The translations under genes were made by a program, and so were the position numbers. A stretch of 64,000 nucleotides of DNA from Firmicutes bacterium HGW-Firmicutes-9 (GTDB taxonomy: Bacteria; Bacillota; Clostridia; Christensenellales; CAG-138), in NCBI GenBank assembly GCA_002841395.1, contig PGZM01000003.1, positions 1 to 64,000 of the forward strand. Reading direction: 5' to 3'. Below, one piece after another: positions 50,315 to 59,511 of this stretch (its first letter is position 1; each line of letters begins with the position of its first letter). The notes under the pieces are model-generated. The model saw only the letters and a list, made by a program, of their open reading frames with translations. It was not told where the DNA came from and did not search any database.

Positions 50315-51466
50315 ATGCAGGATGCGCTTTATGTGACGATCAGCGCGGTCGGGATCATTCTGTTGTCCATCGTTTGGTCGAGTCAGCGTCAGTCGGCTTC
50401 GGCTTCCGCGGCGCAGAGAAGGTTTAACAACCTGATCTATGCGACGATGATGATGCTTGTAGTCGACGCGGGTTGCTGGCTGATCGACGGCACGCAGTTT
50501 CGTCTGGCCAGACACTTGAACTACGCGCTGGAAACGGTTTATTATGCGCTGCATGTGATTCTGCCTTATCTTTGGGCGCTGTATGTAGAAGGCGCGTTGA
50601 GCCTGGATATCCGCGCTGCAAGCCGCAGAACGACGATTGCGACCATTCCGTTGTTGATATTCATCATAGCGCTTCTGCCGAACCTAAAGTATGAGTTCGT
50701 ATTTTCCATCGACGCACAAAACGTTTATCACCGTGAATTCGGTTTCTATATCTATTCCGGCCTATCTTACGCATACCTGCTCTATGGCAGCATCCGCTCG
50801 CTGATCAAAGCGAAGGGTGCTGTTTGGGTTGACGACCGCAAGCGCTACTATACGCTGGCATTTAACGCGATCCTTCCGTCCTTGGGTGGAATCATCCAGC
50901 TGCTCTTCTATGGCGTGAGTTTGACCTGGATTCTTGTGACCGTCTCTATCTTATTGGTGCACCTTGATTCGCAGAATCGCCAAATCTCGGCTGACCCGCT
51001 GACGGGGCTCAATAATCGTCGCGAGTTGAGCAAGTATCTTTTGCGCGAACTCGGAGACCGCGATCCGAACCGGATTGGCGGGCTGACGCTCGTGATGATG
51101 GACGTAGATGGGTTTAAGCAGATCAACGATACCTACGGGCACTTCTACGGGGACAGCATACTCGTCGCGGTATCGGAAATATTGAAAACGAGCTGCAGAA
51201 ACACAAACGCGTTTCTGGCGCGATACGGCGGGGATGAATTTTGCATCGTCATGCCGGCGAGTGCTGACGCAGGCGCGCAGGAAATCCTGGATCAGGTTCA
51301 ATTGAATGTTTCAGAATGGAACAAAACACATCGGGACATGAAGCCGATCTCGCTAAGCATTGGTTATGCGATGTGGGATCCGAAGCTGGACAAATCCTAC
51401 GAAACGCTGCTGTCCCGTGCGGATGCGCGCATGTATGAGGTAAAGAACGCCAAGAAAACCCATTAA
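50315..51466 (+). CDS. Membrane diguanylate cyclase (GGDEF)
   Basis: 383 residues. About seven membrane helices (residues 1-215) form a sensor part; the GGDEF domain follows (about 225-378) with DPLTGLNNRRE, MMDVDGFKQINDTYGH and the canonical RYGGDEF loop. No RxxD inhibitory site is visible. It makes c-di-GMP. AAAGGG precedes the ATG. The 7TM-plus-GGDEF layout differs from the first cyclase at 12860. A possible -10 box TATACT lies near 50215. Confidence 0.85.
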   Translation: MQDALYVTISAVGIILLSIVWSSQRQSASASAAQRRFNNLIYATMMMLVVDAGCWLIDGTQFRLARHLNYALETVYYALHVILPYLWALYVEGALSLDIRAASRRTTIATIPLLIFIIALLPNLKYEFVFSIDAQNVYHREFGFYIYSGLSYAYLLYGSIRSLIKAKGAVWVDDRKRYYTLAFNAILPSLGGIIQLLFYGVSLTWILVTVSILLVHLDSQNRQISADPLTGLNNRRELSKYLLRELGDRDPNRIGGLTLVMMDVDGFKQINDTYGHFYGDSILVAVSEILKTSCRNTNAFLARYGGDEFCIVMPASADAGAQEILDQVQLNVSEWNKTHRDMKPISLSIGYAMWDPKLDKSYETLLSRADARMYEVKNAKKTH

Positions 51467-51491
51467 AGAAAGACTGTTGTAAACATAAAAT

Positions 51492-51514
51492 AAGCCCGCC
51501 GGAAGGCGGGCTTT
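51492..51514. terminator. Bidirectional terminator
   Basis: AAGCCCGCC-GGAA-GGCGGGCTT between the cyclase gene and the convergent methyltransferase gene. Confidence 0.85.
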
Positions 51515-51529
51515 GTTTTTCGTGATGCG

Positions 51530-52342
51530 TTAAAGTTTCTTGCCGATATACATAGCGTGTTCCGAGTAGGAGAGTAACTCTGGCATGTCGAGATACTTCT
51601 TTGCAATTTCGATCCAACAGTCGATCTCTTCCTGATCTCGTTGCAGCAGCTCGTTTTCGTTTGGTGCAAGTATCCCTTCCTGACCAAACAGATGCAGTTT
51701 CTCAAGCGGGAACTGCTCCATAAATGGGAGGATATTTCGCTGATTGGTCAAACAAACGCGCGTGAACGCCTGCCCGCGATAGTCTTCACCGTTTACGATT
51801 TCATCGATCAACGAACGGGTTTCAGGATTGGTGCTGTCGCGCACGATATTTCCGCCGTTCTTCAGATCGAAGATGAGCGCCCCGAATGCAAGTATAAAGG
51901 AAGCGTAGAACAGCCCGCCCGTTTTCAGGTGAGACAATGCCGTTTCAACCGCGGCTTTCTGATCGGCCGGATTCAACAGATGATACAGCGGTCCCATCAA
52001 GAATACGTGGTCAAACTCACCCAATGCTTGCGGATCTAGCGCGAGGCAATTTGCGACCATCGCTTGGATGCTGACGTTCGCTTCTTTTGCCTTTTCCAGA
52101 GCGACCCTTACGTTTTCTTCGGAAAGGTCTACCAGCGTGACATCGCAACCCCGCTTTGCAAAATGGATCGCATACCGTCCGGGGCCGCCGCCGATATCGA
52201 GGATTCGATCGCCCTCGCGAACGTATTGCTCCATCATGTGCGTGGTGAAGATGAACTCAAACGGATGCTCGTCAAGACGGCTCCACTCGCGCTCTGCGTT
52301 TGCATTGTAGTGCTCACGAACGGTTGCGATATCCTGTTGCAT
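51530..52342 (-). CDS. Class I SAM-dependent methyltransferase
   Basis: 270 residues. Motif I is ILDIGGGPGRYAIHFAKRG (SAM binding), followed by VTLVDLSEENV with the ribose-binding acidic residue and FDHVFLMGPLYHLLNPADQ as motif IV/post-I. Substrate unknown; layout resembles small-molecule methyltransferases such as UbiE relatives. GAAAGGAAC lies before the ATG. Confidence 0.82.
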   Translation of the reverse strand: MQQDIATVREHYNANAEREWSRLDEHPFEFIFTTHMMEQYVREGDRILDIGGGPGRYAIHFAKRGCDVTLVDLSEENVRVALEKAKEANVSIQAMVANCLALDPQALGEFDHVFLMGPLYHLLNPADQKAAVETALSHLKTGGLFYASFILAFGALIFDLKNGGNIVRDSTNPETRSLIDEIVNGEDYRGQAFTRVCLTNQRNILPFMEQFPLEKLHLFGQEGILAPNENELLQRDQEEIDCWIEIAKKYLDMPELLSYSEHAMYIGKKL

Positions 52343-52363
52343 CGGGGGTTCCTTTCTAGTGGT

Positions 52364-52693
52364 TTATTTCTTTCTCCGATCCGGCACCTTGATGACCGTC
52401 CCGGTGCGGACAAGGTTCGGGTTTGTGATGGAGGGATTCAATGAAACGATCTCTTCGATCGTGGTGTTGTATTTTTTGGAGATTCGCGTGAGGTTGTCGC
52501 CGGCGAGCACTGTATACTCAACCACCTTCGGCGGCGGGGTCGGTTTCGGCGCGGGCAGTTTCAGCTCCCAGCCGATCTCGATGTGGCTTGCGTCCTTGAT
52601 AATGGGATTGAGTTTCATGATCTCTTTCGGCGTCGTTTTATACTTGGCCGCGACTTTCAGCAGGGTATCGCCTTTGACAACTTTGTGTACCAT
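52364..52693 (-). CDS. LysM-domain protein (two LysM repeats)
   Basis: 109 residues comprising two LysM domains (about 3-48 and 58-104) joined by a Pro-rich linker (APKPTPPPK). Each has the YTV-AGDNL-RISKKYNTT pattern that binds GlcNAc in peptidoglycan. No signal peptide is visible, which is unusual for a wall-binding protein; a spore-coat or non-classical export role is possible. GGAGG precedes the ATG. It lies 21 bp upstream of the methyltransferase on the same strand. Confidence 0.85.
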   Translation of the reverse strand: MVHKVVKGDTLLKVAAKYKTTPKEIMKLNPIIKDASHIEIGWELKLPAPKPTPPPKVVEYTVLAGDNLTRISKKYNTTIEEIVSLNPSITNPNLVRTGTVIKVPDRRKK

Positions 52694-52908
52694 GACATTG
52701 CACCTCCACTAAAATTCAATTTACGGGAAACTTCACCAAAAGCCGCTTGCAACAAGTTCGTACCACGCGCAGTTCCCGATTGTGCTCATTATACTGCGGC
52801 TGGTTTTATTTCGCAATTTGAATCTGTTGCAGGCTGTTTCGCCGCGCAAATATCGCGCTAGAGGCAAACGGATTTGCATTTTCTCCTGCATATGGTATGA
52901 TGAGATGG

Positions 52909-52921
52909 TTCGTAGTACGAA
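52909..52921 (+). promoter_or_regulatory. Operator-like palindrome upstream of the MarR gene
   Basis: Perfect palindrome TTCGTA-G-TACGAA, 36 bp before the MarR start. It matches 10 of 13 positions with TTAGTAGTCCTAA at 53642-53654, downstream of the accB promoter (shared pattern TT-GTAGT-C-AA). Confidence 0.6.
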
Positions 52922-52957
52922 GTATTTTCGGCTGCCCTGCCGATAAGGAGTGAAATC

Positions 52958-53407
52958 ATGACCGACCAGGAAATCGAGCTGCTGCTTAATCAGGCGCTCA
53001 AAGACATGTTTTATAGCGTCCTGCGATTGCAGGAGCGCAGCGTCAGCAAACTCGCAAACGGAAACCTGAGCCGCACGGAGATGCATGCGCTGGAGATCGT
53101 GCAGGACATTCCGGACGCGACACTGACGCAGATTGCAGACATCCTCGGCATCACGAAGGCAACGGTGAGCGTTTCCGTCAACCGCCTCGTGGAGAAGGGA
53201 TACCTGATCAAAACCCGCGCTGAAGACGACAAACGCAAGAGCATCCTCAAACTCACGGATGAGGGAGAGGCGATATGCAAAAAACACACGCAGTTTCACG
53301 ATATGCTCATCCGCGCCGTCATGCAGGATTTTCAGGTCAAGCAGTATCCGGAGGTGCTCCAGTCCATGCAGGCGCTTGTGAACTTTTTCAACCACCTGCG
53401 CGTGTGA
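52958..53407 (+). CDS. MarR-family regulator, FabT-like
   Basis: 149 residues, one winged-helix domain with dimerisation helices. The recognition region is ATLTQIADILGITKATVSVSVNRLVEKGYL and the wing KTRAEDDKRKSILKLTDEG. In Firmicutes a MarR protein, FabT, sits at the head of the fatty acid synthesis operon and represses it when acyl-ACP is abundant; the position here, 347 bp before accB, and a shared operator support that role. AAGGAG precedes the ATG. No terminator is seen between it and accB, but accB has its own promoter. Confidence 0.8.
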   Translation: MTDQEIELLLNQALKDMFYSVLRLQERSVSKLANGNLSRTEMHALEIVQDIPDATLTQIADILGITKATVSVSVNRLVEKGYLIKTRAEDDKRKSILKLTDEGEAICKKHTQFHDMLIRAVMQDFQVKQYPEVLQSMQALVNFFNHLRV

Positions 53408-53598
53408 AAAATGAATATTCGTGTGTCTTAAACAGGAAATTAAGTTGAAAAACGACCTCAAATCACGCGAAAATGCGCCGCAATTGTGCGTATTTTGACA
53501 AAAGTGCAACTTTTGTTGCGCAATGTGTTCCGTAAAAAACAAGCCAGTATATATGCGCGCGGCGTTTCACAATTGAACCGGGGTACAACCCCGCGCGC

Positions 53599-53627
53599 TT
53601 GACAACAGAATACCGTCGTGTTATGAT
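53599..53627 (+). promoter_or_regulatory. Promoter of the acc-fab operon
   Basis: TTGACA (53599-53604) and TATGAT (53622-53627), 17 bp apart: the strongest match in this 347-bp gap. The leader runs about 120 nt to accB. The remaining gap 53408-53598 shows no gene. Confidence 0.75.
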
Positions 53628-53640
53628 TCTGCGCAAGTTA

Positions 53641-53655
53641 GTTAGTAGTCCTAAC
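53641..53655 (+). promoter_or_regulatory. Candidate FabT-type operator at the operon start site
   Basis: Inverted repeat GTTAG-5 bp-CTAAC just downstream of the predicted start of transcription. Its inner 13 bases resemble the palindrome before the MarR gene. Binding here would block transcription of the acc-fab operon. Confidence 0.55.
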
Positions 53656-53754
53656 CATGTGCGGAATCATTTTTTTATTATACAAGCCGCACAGACCGAA
53701 TACACCGACTACGCTGGACTTATACTTTTTTTATAGCCGAAAGGACCCCTATAC

Positions 53755-54177
53755 ATGGATCTGGACGCAATCATCCGATTGATGGAGCGCGCAGAGCAAT
53801 CTGCGTTTTCCAAAATCGAAGTACAGCAGGGAGACCTCAGAATCCTGCTGGAGCGCGGCGCAGTCGTTGTCGCCGCGCCCGTAGCTGCACCGCAGCAGCA
53901 GTCGAAACCGGCGGAAACAACCCAACCGGACGACAAAGACGCGGTGCGTTCGCCGATTTCCGGCGTATTCTATCTGGCCAAAGAGCCCAGCGCGGCTCCG
54001 TTTGTTCAGGTCGGCTCCAAGGTGAGCAAGGGCGACACGCTCTGCATCATCGAGGCCATGAAGACCATGAACGAGATTCGCGCGCCGAGAAACGGCGTCA
54101 TCACGGCCATTCTCGCAACGGACGCGGCGACACTCACCGCGGGAGATCCGTTGTTTCTCTTGAGCGAAGGAAACTGA
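53755..54177 (+). CDS. accB: Biotin carboxyl carrier protein of acetyl-CoA carboxylase
   Basis: 140 residues: a helical N-terminus, an Ala/Pro/Gln-rich hinge (38-60) and the biotinyl domain with EAMKTMNE, where Lys103 carries biotin. It shuttles CO2 between AccC and the AccAD carboxyltransferase. First gene of the operon; AAAGGA precedes the ATG, and accC starts 1 bp after its stop. Confidence 0.95.
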   Translation: MDLDAIIRLMERAEQSAFSKIEVQQGDLRILLERGAVVVAAPVAAPQQQSKPAETTQPDDKDAVRSPISGVFYLAKEPSAAPFVQVGSKVSKGDTLCIIEAMKTMNEIRAPRNGVITAILATDAATLTAGDPLFLLSEGN

Positions 54178-54178
54178 T

Positions 54179-55540
54179 ATGCAGACGGTACTCGTGGCAA
54201 ATCGCGGGGAGATCGCCGTTCGAATCATCCGCAGTTGTAAAAAGCTGGGGCTTCGTTCTGTTGCGGTCTATTCCGAAAATGACGAACACGGCCTGCATGT
54301 CCGCCTCGCGGACGAAAGCGTCTGCATCGGCCCGCGTCCCGCGGATAAAAGCTATCTCAACATAGACGCGATTCTCGCGGCGGCGAAGGCATACCGCGCG
54401 GACCTGCTGCATCCCGGCGTCGGCTTTCTTTCCGAAAACGACGCGTTTGCCGAGGCGTGCGCCGAAGCGGGCATCCGCTTCATCGGCCCGCAGCCGGAGA
54501 GCATGCGTGTGCTTGGCGACAAGGAAGCCGCGCGCAAGACCATGATCGAAAACGGGTTTCCCGTCGTGCCCGGTTCTGACGGTACGGTGGATACCCTCAA
54601 AGAAGCACTGCTTGCGGCAAAGAGCATTGGTTATCCGCTGATGATCAAGGCCACGAAGGGCGGCGGCGGCAAAGGCATCCGTATCATCGAGGACGCAAAC
54701 ACGCTGGAGCGGGAGTTCCCGCTTGTGCGGCGTGAGGCGGAACTTGCATTCGGCGACGGCAGCGTCTATCTGGAGGCATATTTGCCGGAAGCGCGGCACA
54801 TCGAGGTGCAGATCCTCGCGGACACACACGGAAACGTGCTGCACCTTGGCACGCGCGAATGCACGCTCCAGCGCAAAAACCAGAAGCTCATCGAAGAAGC
54901 GCCTGCTGCAAATATTCCTGAGAATACGCGTGCGGCAATCGAGCTGACGGCGGTGGAAATCGCCCGTGCGGTCAATTACCAGAACGCAGGAACGGTAGAA
55001 TTTTTACTCGCGAAAGATGGGCGTTTCTTCTTTATGGAGATGAACGCGCGCATCCAGGTTGAGCATCCGATTACGGAGAGCATCTTTGGGCTTGATTTGA
55101 TCAAGGCGCAGATTCAGGTTGCGATGGGACACCATATCCGCATTTCGCAGGAAAACCTGATCCCGCGCGGACACGCCATCGAGTGCCGCATCAACGCGGA
55201 GTGCCCGGCGGAGAACTTTCGTCCGTCGCCTGGCGTGATCAAGAGCATGCAGCTGCCCGGCGGCAATGGCATCCGCATCGACAGCGGATATTCCACCGGA
55301 GACGAAATTTCGCCCTACTATGATTCGATGGTGCTCAAGCTGATCGCCTTTGCGGACGACCGCGACGAGGCGATTCGCCAGAGCCTGCATGCGCTGGGTG
55401 AACTCAAGATTGAAGGCATAGAGCATAACACAGAGCTCGCCCGCGCGATGCTCAGCGACGCGGATTTCCGCAGCGGAAGCGTCCACACGAAGTGGATCGA
55501 ACAGTCGTTTCTGCCGCGGTTTCTAAGGGGGCACGCATGA
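54179..55540 (+). CDS. accC: Acetyl-CoA carboxylase, biotin carboxylase subunit
   Basis: 453 residues of the ATP-grasp family. VLVANRGEIAVRIIRSCKKLG opens the protein; the glycine-rich ATP loop is KGGGGKGI, and later come HIEVQILAD, FFMEMNARIQVEHPITE and the C-terminal INAECP. It carboxylates biotin on AccB using ATP and bicarbonate. Standard length. It overlaps accD by four bases (ATGA). Confidence 0.97.
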   Translation: MQTVLVANRGEIAVRIIRSCKKLGLRSVAVYSENDEHGLHVRLADESVCIGPRPADKSYLNIDAILAAAKAYRADLLHPGVGFLSENDAFAEACAEAGIRFIGPQPESMRVLGDKEAARKTMIENGFPVVPGSDGTVDTLKEALLAAKSIGYPLMIKATKGGGGKGIRIIEDANTLEREFPLVRREAELAFGDGSVYLEAYLPEARHIEVQILADTHGNVLHLGTRECTLQRKNQKLIEEAPAANIPENTRAAIELTAVEIARAVNYQNAGTVEFLLAKDGRFFFMEMNARIQVEHPITESIFGLDLIKAQIQVAMGHHIRISQENLIPRGHAIECRINAECPAENFRPSPGVIKSMQLPGGNGIRIDSGYSTGDEISPYYDSMVLKLIAFADDRDEAIRQSLHALGELKIEGIEHNTELARAMLSDADFRSGSVHTKWIEQSFLPRFLRGHA

Positions 55541-56403
55541 ACCTTTTTACGGAAACGATAGAACAAGTCACACCGAACATCGAGGAGCAATCCAGCCCGC
55601 TGGATATCCTACGCTGTACGCGCTGCGGACGGGATCTCGTCTCGGAAGTGGTGCTCGCGGGCGACGCGACCTGCCCCTATTGCGGCAATTTGTTCCGTCA
55701 GCCGGCCTACCGCCGCATCGAGGCGATTGTAGACAGCGGCAGCTTCATTGAAATTGAACGCGAGACCGAGGCGGGCGACCCGCTCTCGTTCCCGGGATAT
55801 CGCACCAAGCTGGAAAAAGAACGCGCCAAGAGCAAGATGCAGGAGGGCGTGGTCATCGGCAAGGCAACCATCAAAGGCCAGCGCACCGCGCTTGCGGTCA
55901 TGGATAGCTATTTCATGATGGGTAGCATGGGCACCGTGGTTGGCCAGAAGATCGTCATTCTCGCGGAGTTCGCGCTCTGCAACCGTCTGCCGCTCGTGAT
56001 CTTTTGTGCTTCCGGCGGCGCGCGCATGCAGGAAGGCGTACTTTCGCTGATGCAGATGTCGCGCACGACCATCGCGCTCGCGCGGCACAGCGCGGCGGGA
56101 TTGCTGCACGTCAACGTGCTCACGCACCCGACCACCGGCGGCGTGACCGCAAGCTTTGCCATGCAGGGAGATATCACGCTTGCAGAACCCGGCGCACTGA
56201 TCGGCTTTGCGGGCCCGCGTGTGATTGAACAGACCATGCGTGACAAGCTGCCGGAAGGGTTCCAGTCGGCGGAATATCTCGATGAGCACGGGTTCGTCGA
56301 CCGGATTGTCGAACGCAGAGATATGCGCGAAACGCTCGCCTCGCTGCTTGCGCTGCATAACGCAGGGCACATCGAGACGGCGGAACAGGGGGTGCGCCGA
56401 TGA
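55537..56403 (+). CDS. accD: Acetyl-CoA carboxylase carboxyltransferase beta subunit
   Basis: 288 residues with the N-terminal zinc ribbon Cys27, Cys30, Cys46, Cys49, then the crotonase-like domain with ASGGARMQEGVLSLMQM and HPTTGGVTASFA. It transfers the carboxyl group to acetyl-CoA together with AccA. The start at 55537 overlaps the accC stop; earlier codons in frame are inside accC. It overlaps accA by four bases. Confidence 0.95.
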   Translation: MNLFTETIEQVTPNIEEQSSPLDILRCTRCGRDLVSEVVLAGDATCPYCGNLFRQPAYRRIEAIVDSGSFIEIERETEAGDPLSFPGYRTKLEKERAKSKMQEGVVIGKATIKGQRTALAVMDSYFMMGSMGTVVGQKIVILAEFALCNRLPLVIFCASGGARMQEGVLSLMQMSRTTIALARHSAAGLLHVNVLTHPTTGGVTASFAMQGDITLAEPGALIGFAGPRVIEQTMRDKLPEGFQSAEYLDEHGFVDRIVERRDMRETLASLLALHNAGHIETAEQGVRR

Positions 56404-57239
56404 CGGCCAAAGAAACAAAACTGCCGAAGAAGGCCGCTCCGATCGCGGCGGATCCCGCCTGGGCGAGCGTCATGAGCGCACGCAAGGAAGACCGTCCGCA
56501 GGCGCGCGACTATATTGAAAAGCTCTTTCACGGCGTGTTTGAGGTGCGTGGAGACCAGTGCATGGGCGACGACGAGGCAATCGTCACCGCCGTGGCATGG
56601 TTTGAAACGTACCCCGTGACCATCATCGGCCAGCAGAAGGGCCATACGCTCGAGGAGCGCATGCGCTGCAATTTTGGTATGCCGTCTCCGGAAGGTTACC
56701 GTAAGTCCATGCGCGCGCTGAAGCAGGCGGAGAAGTTCCATCGGCCTGTGATCTGTCTTGTAGATACGCCGGGTGCGTTCTGCGGCATCGAAGCAGAGGC
56801 AAAAGGGCAGGGACGCGTGATCGCAGAGCACCTCAAGGCAATGGCGACGGTGAAGACACCTTGCATTTCGATCATCATCGGTGAAGGCGGCAGCGGCGGC
56901 GCGCTCGCGCTCTCGTTGGCAGACCGCTTGATCATGCTCGAGAACAGCTATTTCTCGGTGATCTCGCCGGAAGGCGCCGCATCGATTCTGTTTAAAGACA
57001 GCACGCTTGCCGCTGAAGCCGCGAAAAACCTCAAGCTCACCGCGGGGGATCTCAAGCGGTTTGGCATCGTGGACAACGTCATTCGCGAAGTGGACGGATA
57101 CTCCCGCTTCCATATGGACGACAGCGTGGAGGCGGTTCGAAAAGTGATCCGCAACGCGCTCAAGCGGCTGACCACGCTTCCGCCGGATCGGTTAGTCGAA
57201 CAACGGCAGCAGAAATATCTGAACATGCGCTGGCAATGA
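56400..57239 (+). CDS. accA: Acetyl-CoA carboxylase carboxyltransferase alpha subunit
   Basis: 279 residues. Crotonase-fold hallmarks include RGDQCMGDDEAIV, GHTLEERMRCNFGMPSPEGYRKSMRALKQAEKF, DTPGAFCGIEAEAKGQG and IGEGGSGGALALSLADRL, followed by SPEGAASILFKD. Subunit partner of AccD. Slightly shorter at the N-terminus than E. coli AccA, as usual in Clostridia. An 88-bp gap follows before fabH. Confidence 0.96.
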   Translation: MTAKETKLPKKAAPIAADPAWASVMSARKEDRPQARDYIEKLFHGVFEVRGDQCMGDDEAIVTAVAWFETYPVTIIGQQKGHTLEERMRCNFGMPSPEGYRKSMRALKQAEKFHRPVICLVDTPGAFCGIEAEAKGQGRVIAEHLKAMATVKTPCISIIIGEGGSGGALALSLADRLIMLENSYFSVISPEGAASILFKDSTLAAEAAKNLKLTAGDLKRFGIVDNVIREVDGYSRFHMDDSVEAVRKVIRNALKRLTTLPPDRLVEQRQQKYLNMRWQ

Positions 57240-57327
57240 TCCGAAGCAATTTCGGAACAACGCCGGGTAAAATAGCAATCCGCCAACGAATGTTGGCAAA
57301 AGTCTTGGGAAGTTGAGGTGAAACAAA

Positions 57328-58323
57328 ATGTTAGCACCGGTTTCAATTACGGGTATCGGCAAATGTGTGCCCGAAAAAGTTGTCACCAATGATGATCTCG
57401 CGCAGATCGTCGAAACCAGCGACGAATGGATCAGCAAACGCACGGGCATCCGCTCGCGCCATGTTGCGGTGGAAGAAACCGCGACGGGGCTTGCCATCTG
57501 CGCGGCCAAGGATGCGCTCGCGATGTCCGGCGAACTGCCGGAAAACGTCGGCGTAATCGTGGCCTGCACGATTACGGGAGATGATCTCTCGCCGTCTCTG
57601 GCCAGCCGCGTGCAGAGAGCGCTCGAAATCCCCGTTTGCGCGGCAATGGACGTCTCCGCGGGCTGCACAGGCTTTGTCTATGCGCTCGTGACCGCGGCTT
57701 CGCTGATGGACACGCTCAACAAGGACGTTGCCATTGTGGTTGCCAGCGAGATCATGACCAAGTACTGCGACTGGACGGATCGCGCCACCTGCGTGCTCTT
57801 CGGAGACGGCGCGGGTGCGGTGGTACTCAAACGAAGCGAGGTTGCGCATCTGCTGCACCCGATTCTTTCCGCAACGCCGGACGTGGACGACGTCATCGTC
57901 GTCAAAAAGGAGAACCGGGATACGCCGTTTACAGGCCCTGCCGAATCTCCCAGAGAATCCATCCGCATGAAGGGCGCAGATGTGTTTACCTATGCTGCGG
58001 CAGTGATGGAAACAACGCTGACCGAACTTAGAGAATGCTGCGGCGATCAGCCGTATAACAAGGTCGTACCGCATCAGGCGAATGAGAAAATCATCGATTT
58101 CGCCGTGCGCACCATGAAACTCTCGCGCGACAATTTCTTTGTGGACATCGCAAACTATGCCAATACATCCTCCGCCTCCATCCCGATTGCGCTTTGTGAC
58201 GCACTGGAGTCCGGCTGGCTGAACGCGGGCGACCGCGTGGCCATCGTCGGCTTCGGCTCGGGGTTAACCAGTGGCGGAGCGGTGATCGATTGGACCATAC
58301 AAAACAAAAAGGAGAACAAATAA
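57328..58323 (+). CDS. fabH: Beta-ketoacyl-ACP synthase III
   Basis: 331 residues. Catalytic triad: Cys113 in SAGCTGFVYAL, His in VVPHQANEKI and Asn in ANTSSASIP (more usual is GNTSAAS). SDEWISKRTGIRSRH near the N-terminus is typical. It starts fatty acid synthesis by condensing acetyl-CoA with malonyl-ACP. GAGGTG lies before the ATG, and acpP starts 1 bp after the stop. Confidence 0.95.
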   Translation: MLAPVSITGIGKCVPEKVVTNDDLAQIVETSDEWISKRTGIRSRHVAVEETATGLAICAAKDALAMSGELPENVGVIVACTITGDDLSPSLASRVQRALEIPVCAAMDVSAGCTGFVYALVTAASLMDTLNKDVAIVVASEIMTKYCDWTDRATCVLFGDGAGAVVLKRSEVAHLLHPILSATPDVDDVIVVKKENRDTPFTGPAESPRESIRMKGADVFTYAAAVMETTLTELRECCGDQPYNKVVPHQANEKIIDFAVRTMKLSRDNFFVDIANYANTSSASIPIALCDALESGWLNAGDRVAIVGFGSGLTSGGAVIDWTIQNKKENK

Positions 58324-58324
58324 C

Positions 58325-58552
58325 ATGCAGGAAAAAATTATCACGAGCTTAATGAATCAGTTGGATCTCGATCGCGATGCGATCACGATGGAAAGCCGTT
58401 TTGTCGAGGATTTCTCGATGGACTCGCTGGACATGGTGGAAATGCTCATCAACCTCGAAAAAGAGACGGGCATCAAAGTCCCCGTTGAAGAAGTGGGAGA
58501 CATCCACACCGTCGGCGAACTCATCAAGCACCTCGAAGGAAAGCAGCAATGA
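58325..58552 (+). CDS. acpP: Acyl carrier protein
   Basis: 75 residues, acidic and helical. The 4'-phosphopantetheine site is Ser34 in FSMDSLDMVEM. Its end overlaps fabK by four bases. It carries the growing acyl chain between the enzymes encoded around it. Confidence 0.95.
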   Translation: MQEKIITSLMNQLDLDRDAITMESRFVEDFSMDSLDMVEMLINLEKETGIKVPVEEVGDIHTVGELIKHLEGKQQ

Positions 58553-59511
58553 AGTACCCCGGCACTATCTGCGAGCTGATCGGCACGCAGTACCCGCTCA
58601 TTCAGGGCGGCATGGCCTGGGTTTCGGACGCAAGCTTAGCCGCCGCTGTCTCGATGGCGGGGGGACTCGGCGTCATCGCCGCGGGCAACGCGCCGCCGGA
58701 ATGGGTGGAAACGCAGGTGAAGCTCCTGCGCGAAAAGACGGACAAGCCGTTTGGCCTGAACGTCATGCTATTAAGCCCCTATGTTGCGCAGATTGCCGAG
58801 CTGGTCTATGACCTGAAGGTGCCTGTGGTCATCACGGGCGCGGGCAATCCGGACGCGTACGTCAGGCGCTGGAAAGAAGCTGGCTGTGTTGTGGCGCCCG
58901 TGGTCGCGAGCCGCGCGCTCGCGATGCTCATGGAGCGTATGGGCGCGGATTTCGTCATCGCGGAAGGCAGCGAGGCGGGCGGACACATCGGCGAACTCAC
59001 CTCAATGGTGCTCTGGCCGGATATCGCGCGCAGCGTGAACATCCCCGTTGTGGCGGCAGGCGGCATCTTCGATGCGGCCGGCGTTGCCGCGGCGTTCTGC
59101 CTCGGCGCAAAGGGTGTACAGGTCGGCACGCGCTTCATCCTCGCGGAGGAGTGCACCGCGCACGCGGACTATAAAGAACGCGTGGTTCGCGCAAAGGACA
59201 TCGACAGCAAGGTCACGGGCCGCATCACGGGACATCCTGTGCGTGTGCTTAGAAGCCCCTTGCAGCGTGAACTCGCGGGCGCGGAGTACGGCCCAGACGG
59301 AGCGGTCGCGGTCGAGAAACTCGGCGAAGGCTCGCTGATGCGCGCGGTGCTGCACGGCGACAAGGAGCGCGGCTCGTTTATGGCGGGTCAGTGCGCCTGT
59401 ATGTGCAATCAGATTCAACCCGCAAGCGAGATCGTGCAGGAACTGTTTGATCCCGCTGCGATCAAAGCGGCGCTGTCCAAAGCCATCACGAGTTTAGAGG
59501 TGGACGCATGA
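58549..59511 (+). CDS. fabK: Enoyl-ACP reductase II (FabK, FMN-dependent)
   Basis: 320 residues of the nitronate-monooxygenase-like TIM barrel. Typical segments are PLIQGGMAWVSDASLAAAVSMAGGLGVIAAGNAP near the start, EGSEAGGHIG, and PVVAAGGIFDAAGVAAAFCLGAKGVQVGTRFI, the FMN phosphate site. It reduces enoyl-ACP with NAD(P)H and FMN, replacing the FabI used by many bacteria; no fabI is seen here. Overlaps acpP and fabD by ATGA on both sides. Confidence 0.94.
   Translation: MKYPGTICELIGTQYPLIQGGMAWVSDASLAAAVSMAGGLGVIAAGNAPPEWVETQVKLLREKTDKPFGLNVMLLSPYVAQIAELVYDLKVPVVITGAGNPDAYVRRWKEAGCVVAPVVASRALAMLMERMGADFVIAEGSEAGGHIGELTSMVLWPDIARSVNIPVVAAGGIFDAAGVAAAFCLGAKGVQVGTRFILAEECTAHADYKERVVRAKDIDSKVTGRITGHPVRVLRSPLQRELAGAEYGPDGAVAVEKLGEGSLMRAVLHGDKERGSFMAGQCACMCNQIQPASEIVQELFDPAAIKAALSKAITSLEVDA

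Noticed and set aside
55908-57113. 401-codon frame antisense to accD and accA
   Set aside because: Shadow of essential, well-conserved genes.
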